Source: Streptomyces sp. NBC_01016
Lineage (GTDB): Bacteria > Actinomycetota > Actinomycetes > Streptomycetales > Streptomycetaceae
Length of the DNA: 64,000 bases
Direction: 5' to 3'
Assembly (NCBI RefSeq): GCF_026341035.1
Contig: NZ_JAPEOQ010000001.1
Coordinates: 4,836,001 to 4,900,000 of the forward strand
Shown here: positions 58,061 to 64,000 of the stretch, one piece after another
How the letters are laid out: the number at the start of each line of letters is the position of its first letter
Numbering within the stretch: the stretch's first letter is position 1
Position numbers and translations under genes: made by a program
Notes under the pieces: generated by a model
What the model was told of the DNA's origin: nothing
Seen by the model: the letters and a program-made list of their open reading frames with translations, nothing else
Database searches by the model: none

Positions 58061-58599
58061 CCACCCGGGAGCTGGTCGCGTCCCCGGATCTGGCCGCGCA
58101 CTGGAGCATCCCCGACACCGACTGGCCGTTCGTCGACACGGCGCGCAACCATCTGCTCCTCGAAGCATCCGCCCCGCCCGGTGACTTCTCGACGGAGCTG
58201 CCCGGAATCCTGCTCTCCGCGCTCATCGCGCGGCTGCGCCCACCGCACGCCGAAGCACGGTCCACACATCCGGTGTTCCGGCTGTTCCGGCTGTTCCGCT
58301 CCAGTGTCGAAGCGCACTTCCGGGAGCACCACGACGCCGGCTACTACGCCCGCGCCCTGGGATACGCGCCCCGCACCCTCTCCCGAGCGGTGCAGCAGGC
58401 CACCGGCCGCACCGCGAAGGCGTACATCGTCGAACGGATCGTCCTGGAAGCCAAACGGCTCCTCGCGCACGACCGGCTCAGCGCCGCCCGCTGCGCGGAC
58501 ACACTCGGCTTCCCCGACGCATCCAACTTCTCGGTCTTCTTCCGCAGGGCCACAGGCCAACGCCCGGGCGCGTGGCAGGCGACAACGGCCGGCGAGTAA
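58060..58599 (+). pseudogene. AraC family regulator lacking its N-terminus
   Basis: The plus frame opens mid-protein at DATRELVASPDLAAHWSI and reads through RLFRLFRSSVEAHFREHHDA to the C-terminal double HTH (GYAPRTLSRAVQQATGRTAK, CADTLGFPDASNFSVFFRRA). The first about 120 residues and the start are missing at the junction near 58055. In-frame GTG/ATG codons later in the frame could still give a short DNA-binding protein, but with no ribosome-binding site this is unlikely. Confidence 0.78.
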
Positions 58600-58708
58600 C
58601 AGGACGTTCTCCAGCCAGAGTTGACCGTTTGCGGTCCGGGAGTTGATCGGATCGAGTGTCCGCCCACCGCCCGTACGGCGCCTGGGCGGACCTCTGCCGC
58701 GACGTCGG

Positions 58709-59104
58709 TCAGCCCCGCGGAGAGTGCACCGTGTCGGCGCTGATGGTCAGCAGGACGCGTTCCTGGTCGCGGCCGCCGAACCAGGGATAGGGCCCGCCCA
58801 GGTACTTGTGCGCCACCTTGTCGATGTGTGCTTCCGCACCCTCGGTCGTGGACGTCACGACGCGGCCGCGCACCGCCCAGTACCGCGAAGGATCTGCCGG
58901 GTCCGCGATGCCGACGGCGACGCGGGGGTCGCGGCGGATGTTCCGCATCTTCTGATGGGTGGTCACCGTGTTGATGACCACCTGGTCCCCGTCCCTGTCC
59001 ACCCAGGTCTGGGTGATCTGAGGCGAGCCGTCCGGCATGAGCGTCGTCAGGAAACAGATGGCCGGCCCGTCCAGGGCGGCGGCCAGTTCACTCGGCAGTG
59101 GCAT
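58709..59104 (-). CDS. PPOX-class F420/FMN-dependent oxidoreductase
   Basis: A 131-residue split-barrel protein. ALDGPAICFLTTLMPDGSPQ is the family N-terminal strand pair, VVINTVTTHQKMRNIRRDPR the cofactor phosphate-binding segment, and RYWAVRGRVV and YPWFGG the later strands. This matches the TIGR03618-type F420-dependent reductases of actinobacteria, which reduce polyketides, biliverdin or similar substrates. ATG 59104 is chosen because AAAGG lies 10 nt upstream; a GTG three codons earlier is possible. It stands intact between two sets of pseudogenes. Confidence 0.88.
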   Translation of the reverse strand: MPLPSELAAALDGPAICFLTTLMPDGSPQITQTWVDRDGDQVVINTVTTHQKMRNIRRDPRVAVGIADPADPSRYWAVRGRVVTSTTEGAEAHIDKVAHKYLGGPYPWFGGRDQERVLLTISADTVHSPRG

Positions 59105-59212
59105 TTCGGGCACCTTTCACGTGTGGCACGGGAACGCCCAGCCATCAAACACTGCCGCCCGGTCCGCTACGGGGCAGGGGTGCATCAACTCCGGCGCCGG
59201 CGCGCCGCATCG

Positions 59213-59742
59213 TCATGGCAGATGCGGAAGCACCTCCGCGCCGAGCAGGAGCAGGTGTGCCAGGTCGCCGGCGTCGTAGAGGTGCAGATACACGGTGTCC
59301 GCGCCGCCCTGCGCCAGGCGGTGGATGTGCTGGACGGCGGTGTCCGGGGTGCCGACCACCGCCGCTTCCCGCAGGAAGGCGGAGGTTGCGACCGAGGGCC
59401 GGCGGTCGGTCTCGGCGTGGGCCTGCACCGCCGACGATCACCGGGATGCGGTGGGTGGGCCGGGGCGGGGTGTGGTTGTCGGTGAGGCGGTAGTACGTGC
59501 CGTCGTGGGAGAACGGGGCGCTGTCCCACAGGCCGCGGATGACGGTGAGTTGCTCCTCGAGCCGGTCGAAGCGTTCGGCGAGCGGCGGGAAGGGAATGCC
59601 GAACGCCTCGTGTTCGCGTGCGTACCAGCCCGCACCGAGACCGAGTTCGACGCGGCCGCCGCTCATCTCGTCGACCGTGGCCACCGTGGTGGCGAGCAGC
59701 CCCGGGTCGCGGAAGGTGGCCGCGGTCAGCAGGGTGCCCAAC
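59213..59742 (-). pseudogene. LLM-class F420-dependent oxidoreductase, truncated and deleted
   Basis: The minus strand opens at GTLLTAATFRDPGLLATTVA, continues through VELGLGAGWYAREHEAFGIP and IPVIVGGAG, then at about 59430 jumps frame to AHAETDRRPSVATSAF and the C-terminal GTPDTAVQHIHRLAQGGADT. About 55-60 residues are missing inside. The N-terminus is cut at about 59742 where a plus-strand AsnC fragment begins. Confidence 0.78.
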
Positions 59743-59744
59743 CG

Positions 59745-60271
59745 GCGTCCACCCCGAGGGCACCGCGACCGCGACTCCGCCCGGCAAGCCGCTCAGCGAG
59801 TCCGAACGCACCGTGGTCGCCCACCTGATGCGGGACGGCCGGGCCTCCGCCGCGGCCATCGCCCGGGCCGCGGGCCTGGCCACGTCCACGGCGCACCGCG
59901 TCGTCCGCCGGGTCCTGGGCGAACGCTGGGTCCAGCCGCGGCTCGAGACGGTCTCGCAATGGCTGGGGTTCGACACCCCGTTCCTGCTGCGTCTGCGCGT
60001 CGCCCCCGGTTCGACGTCCGACGTGATGGGTCGCATCGACCGGCTGCCCCAGACCCGGCTCACCGCCCACGTCGCGGGCGACCTGTCCGTGCTGTGCACC
60101 GGGCTCGTGGCCGACCGGGCCGCTCTGGCGGCGTTCATCGACCACGAACTGGCGGAGGTGCCGGGCATCGTGAAGGCCGGCGTGGACGTCATGCTCACCG
60201 AGCCGCGCCGCTACTGGCTGGACCGGGACCGAGAGTCGGGGGGGGAGTTCCATCCGCCGGGGCTGCTGTGA
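59745..60271 (+). pseudogene. Lrp/AsnC family regulator lacking its N-terminal half
   Basis: The plus frame begins GVHPEGTATATPPGKPLSES and continues with the second HTH/RAM unit of a two-domain AsnC protein: RTVVAHLMRDGRASAAAIAR, AAGLATSTAHRVVRRVLGER and LGFDTPFLLRLRVAPGSTSD. About half of the usual 320-340 residues is missing at the junction with the LLM fragment, and there is no start codon with a ribosome-binding site. Confidence 0.75.
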
Positions 60272-60285
60272 AGGTGGTCGGGGCC

Positions 60286-60384
60286 GGCGCGGCGAGCGAT
60301 TCTCGCCGGGCCGAGACCGGCGCGGCGAGCGATTCTCGCCAGGCCGGGACCAGCGCGGCGAGCGACTCTCACCGGGAGGCGACC
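60286..60384. repeat. Three 33-bp tandem repeats forming hairpins between convergent genes
   Basis: Units at 60286-60318, 60319-60351 and 60352-60384; the first two are nearly identical, the third diverged. Each carries GGCGAG and CTCGCC arms around 5 bp (GGCGAG in the third pairs less well), giving repeated hairpins. The third unit overlaps the amidase stop codon. Likely an amplified bidirectional terminator. Confidence 0.82.
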
Positions 60385-61670
60385 CCGGCCGCCGCCACCC
60401 GCACCGCCAGATCCAGCAGATGTCGGTCGCTGCCCCGCGGCCCCACGAGGCAGAGGCCCACCGGAGCGGTGCGGCTGCGGATGGGAATGCTGACGGCGCA
60501 GCGCCCCGTCAGGCCTGCCAGACAGGTGAGTTGGAAGGTCTGGGCCCTGGTTTCCTCGATGGCGGGACCGCCGATGGAGGCCTCTTCCCGGGTGGGGGCC
60601 ACGGAGGACGCGGACGGCAGGAGAAGGATCCGGTCGCCGAGCAGATCGTCGACGCGGTCCCGGGCCTCGCGCAGCACGCGCTCGGCGGCGGCCAGGTCGG
60701 CGGAGGTGTAGGCGGACGCGGTTTCGAAGCGCGCCCGGACATCGGGGTTGAGCGAGTCCCAGTGGCGGGACACCCATGGCCCCCACTGGCGCCAGGCCTC
60801 CACGCCCTGCTTGGTCTGGAAGGCGCGCACCCACCCGGGCAGCACACTCGCGTCGAACCGTACGGTACGCAGCCGTGGCAGATCCGCGGCGCGACGCCAG
60901 CCGGCCACCGCCCGTCGCACAGAGGCGGCGACCTCCGTCGAGGCCACGTCGACGATGTCCTGGGCGAGCACCGCACCCGAGGGCATGGGCCCCTCGGCGC
61001 GGGGGAGCAGGACCCGGCCCGCCGCGCGCAGCGTGCGCGCGTCGCGGGCGATCCAGCCGACCGTGTCGAAGGACGGCGCGAGCGGCAGCAGTCCCGCGGT
61101 GGACACCGCGCCGTGGCTCGGGCGGATGCCGTACAGCCCCTGATAGGAGGAGGGGATCCGGATCGAGCCGCCGGTGTCGGTGCCGAGGCCGATGTCGGCC
61201 TGACCGAGCGCGACGGCGCTGGCGGGCCCGGAGGTCGAGCCGCCCGAAATGCGGTCGGGGGCCGCGGGGTTGGGCGGCGTACCGTAGTGGCCGTTGGTGC
61301 CGGCCAGGCTGTACGCGAACTCGTCGGTGCGGGCGATGCCCGCGACGTCGGCACCCGCCGCGAGCAGAGCGGCGACCGCCGCGGCGGTCGCCGCCTGCGG
61401 TCGGCTCTCGGCGAGCCACGCGGGATTGCCCGCGCCCACCCGGTGCCCCTCGACGGCGAACAGATCCTTGACGGCGACACTGAACCCGGACAGCGGCCCG
61501 TGCCCGGTCGCGGCCACCAGCGGGGCACCGAACTCCCGCCACACGGTGGGGTCGACGGCGCCGGGCCGCGGTGCCGCGGAGGCGGGGTGTTGTGCACCGA
61601 GCGGCAGCACCGCACCGGCGCCCGCCGCAGCCGCGAGAGTGAGGAAACCCCGTCGATTCACTGCCTGCAT
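60369..61670 (-). CDS. Exported amidase (amidase signature family)
   Basis: A 433-residue amidase with a Tat-like signal: NRRGFLTLAAAAGAGAVLPL then GAQHPASAAP, with cleavage probably after residue 32. The catalytic triad is complete: Lys68 (VAVKD), Ser145 (GGSTSG) and Ser169 (TDTGGSIRIP). ATG 61670 is used; GAGGAG is 11 nt upstream. It follows the acetamidase gene by 71 bp on the same strand, so both hydrolases are probably co-expressed and exported folded. Most bacterial amidases of this fold are cytosolic, so export is unusual. Confidence 0.9.
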   Translation of the reverse strand: MQAVNRRGFLTLAAAAGAGAVLPLGAQHPASAAPRPGAVDPTVWREFGAPLVAATGHGPLSGFSVAVKDLFAVEGHRVGAGNPAWLAESRPQAATAAAVAALLAAGADVAGIARTDEFAYSLAGTNGHYGTPPNPAAPDRISGGSTSGPASAVALGQADIGLGTDTGGSIRIPSSYQGLYGIRPSHGAVSTAGLLPLAPSFDTVGWIARDARTLRAAGRVLLPRAEGPMPSGAVLAQDIVDVASTEVAASVRRAVAGWRRAADLPRLRTVRFDASVLPGWVRAFQTKQGVEAWRQWGPWVSRHWDSLNPDVRARFETASAYTSADLAAAERVLREARDRVDDLLGDRILLLPSASSVAPTREEASIGGPAIEETRAQTFQLTCLAGLTGRCAVSIPIRSRTAPVGLCLVGPRGSDRHLLDLAVRVAAAGVASR

Positions 61671-61741
61671 GCGTACAAAACTCCTCAACTGGTGGGTGGT
61701 CGTGCGGTGTTGGAAGAAGGCGCTGGAATGAGGGAGGGGGC

Positions 61742-63172
61742 CTACCGCCCGAAGTCCTGCTTCCTGATGACCGCGTGCACCCCGGTCGTCCGGTCGACGA
61801 CCTGGGACACCTCGAAGTCGGCCGCCGCCGACAGATACGCGTACGCGACCGGACGGCTCATGCCGAGGTCGGACTGCAGGAAGTCGAGCGCGTTGACGAC
61901 CGCGCGGCGCATCGCGACGTCCAGGTCCGAGAGTTGGCCCTTGTCCCCGGCCGCGCCGTCCGGATCGGAAAGACCGATCGGCAGCCACGCCTCGTCGGTC
62001 TCCCCGAACGGGTAGTGGTACGCGACCGAAGGGGCGTCGCCGGAGCCGGGCTTGCAGACGGTGAGCCGGAACGTCGTGCGCAGCGACCCCTCGAGCGCGG
62101 TCAGCGCCACCTCGCCGTTGCCCATCGCGAAGTGCGGGTCGCCGGTGTGGAAGAGGGCACCCTCGGCGTGCACGGGGAGGTAGAAGGCGGACCCGGACCC
62201 GAGGTGGCGGATGTCGATGTTGCCGCCGCCGAGGGTGGGCGGGATCGAGTTCAGGAGCGGGTCGGTGAGTGAGTCGGCGTCGGCGTACGCGGTGCCCATC
62301 AGGCCCATGTGCGGGTTGAGCGGGAAGGTGACCTCGCCGGGCCCGTCGAGGGGCAGCACCCCGTGCCCGTCCCCGTTGCCGCCGCCGGTGCGGATCGGGG
62401 TGAACACCGAGACATTTCCGTACTGTTCGGGGTCCTTGGCGGATGCCCGGCCGTCCGCGGCGACGGGCGGCATGACCTCGTCGAGCGTGATGCCGTCGGG
62501 GGCGCCGCCGTCCCGGGCACGCGCCAGGGCGCCCTTGCCGTGCCGGCTCGACACGACGCCGTAGGGCACGCGCGGCAGCAGCGACAGTGTCTCGACCTTC
62601 AGTACGTCACCGGGCTCGGCGCCCGCCACGTGCACCGGGCCCAGGACGACGTGGGGGCCGTCGGTGTCGAAGGAGCGGGGCGTACGTGTGTAGTCGCGGG
62701 CGAGATCGACCGCGTCCCGCAACACCTGTTCCTTTCCGACGCCGTGCTCCCCGAACCAGGCGACCGGGTCGCGCCCCTGGTCCTCGAGCAGTCCTTCGTG
62801 CGAGAGGGCATCCACGGTCAGTGTCTCGCCGGATCGCATGCGCAGCACGGGTTCGGCGTCGCGGGCGGGCACGTAGCCCCAGCGGACGGTGTCGGGCGTG
62901 GCCCGCAGGTAGTGCTGACCGTGGATGGGACCCTTTCCGGGCTGGAGGACGCGCCCAGGTCGGGAGACGGTGGCGGGACGCGAGGCCGCCGCCGCAGCGG
63001 CATGCGAACCCACGGCCACCATTCCACCGGCCGCGCCGAGCCCCGCCGCGACGCGCAACAGCCCGCGCCGCCCGAGCCGCGACGCCAACGCCTCGTACAC
63101 CGCGGGGAGTTCGGTGGCCTCGGCGGCGGGCGCACCGGGAAGGTGGTTCGGTATACGCGGCTCGTGTGACAT
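61742..63172 (-). CDS. Acetamidase/formamidase family protein, probably Tat-exported
   Basis: A 476-residue FmdA/AmdA-type enzyme. After a 30-residue N-tail, SRLGRRGLLRVAAGLGAAGG begins a twin-arginine signal with an alanine-rich h-region. The catalytic fold shows SHEGLLEDQGRDPVAWFGEH, GPVHVAGAEPGDVLKVE, GEVTFPLNPHMGLMG, LPVHAEGALFHTGDPHFAMG and GEVALTALEG, the metal-binding segments of the family. GAGGGG precedes ATG 63172. It forms an operon with the exported amidase just downstream. Confidence 0.9.
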   Translation of the reverse strand: MSHEPRIPNHLPGAPAAEATELPAVYEALASRLGRRGLLRVAAGLGAAGGMVAVGSHAAAAAASRPATVSRPGRVLQPGKGPIHGQHYLRATPDTVRWGYVPARDAEPVLRMRSGETLTVDALSHEGLLEDQGRDPVAWFGEHGVGKEQVLRDAVDLARDYTRTPRSFDTDGPHVVLGPVHVAGAEPGDVLKVETLSLLPRVPYGVVSSRHGKGALARARDGGAPDGITLDEVMPPVAADGRASAKDPEQYGNVSVFTPIRTGGGNGDGHGVLPLDGPGEVTFPLNPHMGLMGTAYADADSLTDPLLNSIPPTLGGGNIDIRHLGSGSAFYLPVHAEGALFHTGDPHFAMGNGEVALTALEGSLRTTFRLTVCKPGSGDAPSVAYHYPFGETDEAWLPIGLSDPDGAAGDKGQLSDLDVAMRRAVVNALDFLQSDLGMSRPVAYAYLSAAADFEVSQVVDRTTGVHAVIRKQDFGR

Positions 63173-63488
63173 CAAGGCCCCTCGTCGTATCGCGGTATAC
63201 ACATGCCAGGTGGTGACACGTGGGGTGCGCGGGTGATGTGCCTTTCCTATGCAGCGCCTGTTACCGGGAGGGGGTGCGTCCGGTTTCCTGGGCGTAACGC
63301 GCGGGAGGGCGTCGCAGTGATGTGTCGAGTCCCGAGGTCCTGTTGGTCGGGGTGGGTGCGGAGTCACTCATGCGAGTCCGCGCGGTGCTTGGGTCTTCGC
63401 CTCACGGTGTGGCTGATTGGCGGCCTTTCCGCGCCCAAGTGCGCTGAGGACACTGTGGGAAGGGAACTGCCGTAGGGGGGGCGGAGTC

Positions 63489-64000
63489 ATGGTCCGACGC
63501 AGACGACACCGCTCCGCGGCGCGAAACCGGCGGGCCGTCCGACTGAGGGCTACGGTGGCGACCGGTCTGGTCCTGATGATCCTCGTGCTGGTGTACTGGG
63601 AGCACATCTGGGTCTATGTCACCGTCCTGGTGGCTGCCGTGGTGCTGGGTGGTACGGGGTGGTGGCTGTGGCGCACCGACCGGCTGCTGCGAAGCGGAGA
63701 CAGGGCCTGGCGTCGGAACGAGGCGGTCAGGTCCGGCCGTCGCACGCTCGCCGAGGTGGACGTGATGACCGGCACGCAGTTCGAGGACCTGGTCGCCGGT
63801 CTGTGTCGACGCGACGGCTGCACCGAGGTTCGTCGGGTCGGCGGCAGCGGGGACAACGGTGCGGACGTCGTGGGCCGACTGCCGGACGGCCGCTCGATGG
63901 TGATCCAGTGCAAGCGCTACGCCCCGGCCGCCAGTATCCCCAGCCGCGAGCTGCGCGACCTGCTCGGCGCTCGGACGCATTTCAAGGCCGATGTCGCTGT
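63489..64000 (+). CDS. Membrane-anchored Mrr-like restriction endonuclease (partial)
   Basis: Runs off the right end; about 170 residues are visible. A basic N-terminus (VRRRRHRSAARNRRAV) precedes two adjacent hydrophobic segments, LVLMILVLVYWEHIWVYVTV and LVAAVVLGGTGWWLW. Then GTQFEDLVAGLCRRDGCTEV, GDNGADVVGR and MVIQCKRYAPAA show the Mrr catalytic pattern, with Asp in GxD and the Gln-x-Lys of the PD-(D/E)xK site. The ATG at 63489 follows GGCGGAG. Such anchored Mrr-like proteins are common in Streptomyces and their targets are unknown. Confidence 0.82.
   Translation, partial: MVRRRRHRSAARNRRAVRLRATVATGLVLMILVLVYWEHIWVYVTVLVAAVVLGGTGWWLWRTDRLLRSGDRAWRRNEAVRSGRRTLAEVDVMTGTQFEDLVAGLCRRDGCTEVRRVGGSGDNGADVVGRLPDGRSMVIQCKRYAPAASIPSRELRDLLGARTHFKADVA

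Noticed and set aside
1..64000. tRNA genes, rRNA, CRISPR arrays, prophage or integrated-element attachment sites
   Set aside because: No cloverleaf-like sequence, spaced-repeat array, integrase or phage structural gene was found by reading both strands.

Overview
The window is high-GC actinobacterial DNA and reads as Streptomyces, probably an accessory stretch of a chromosome arm. The evidence is strong third-position GC, frequent GTG starts, many TetR/GntR/MerR/LysR/HxlR/SARP/WYL regulators, a SigB/SigF-type sigma factor, a divergent SARP-MMPL pair, and a complete TetR-ferredoxin-reductase-P450 operon. No rRNA, tRNA, CRISPR array or intact insertion sequence was found. Most of the window is one regulator plus one small catabolic or export module after another, often with a recognisable inverted-repeat operator between divergent genes.

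Layout. 0.06-9.6 kb: glycoside catabolism. A TetR gene diverges from an MFS transporter and a GH3 glycosidase; then a PadR-controlled operon encodes a formylglycine sulfatase, a second MFS transporter and a GH1 glycosidase. 9.7-13.9 kb: organosulfur scavenging. sfnG and sfnB lie behind a leaderless cysteine-containing leader peptide and diverge from a LysR gene; the accompanying FMN reductase has an internal deletion. 14.3-18.1 kb: a GntR gene diverges from an operon of VOC protein, NAD(P)-binding protein, RidA and an old-yellow-enzyme reductase, ended by a truncated SDR gene. 18.1-29.6 kb: serine hydrolase, MerR, a DHA2 exporter, a duplicated-domain lipoprotein, gene debris, a TetR/SDR pair sharing a 22-bp element, a WYL/VOC pair and a MetE-C-like enzyme.

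29.8-40.1 kb: AraC regulator, an AtzG/AtzE-like amidase pair, MMPL transporter with divergent SARP, and the P450 operon. 41.0-44.5 kb: an FAD monooxygenase, membrane protein and TetR operon behind an inverted repeat. 44.6-49.5 kb: duplicated lipoprotein, XRE/MFS pair, a TauE-like permease and an FKBP isomerase. 49.8-52.6 kb: YbdK-like ligase, sigma factor and CheB-type methylesterase in one orientation. 53.0-57.5 kb: TetR with a divergent FAD hydroxylase, a BrkB protein, and HxlR with a divergent RibD-C-like reductase, each pair with twin operators. 57.5-63.2 kb: fused and deleted pseudogenes, then two apparently Tat-exported amide hydrolases. From 63.5 kb a membrane-anchored Mrr-like nuclease runs off the end.

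A recurrent feature is decay by deletion. Four junctions (about 18.13, 24.42, 58.06 and 59.74 kb) fuse truncated genes from opposite strands. At least three other genes or remnants (ssuE-like, alpha/beta hydrolase, LLM) have internal deletions that shift the frame. Short perfect or near-perfect tandem duplications (12, 14, 18, 20 and 33 bp) are also unusually common. No single strongly supported new biological system emerges. The best leads are the leaderless cysteine leader before sfnG, the sulfatase/glycosidase cluster, the exported amidase pair, the monooxygenase-membrane protein-TetR operon, and the fusion-pseudogene pattern.
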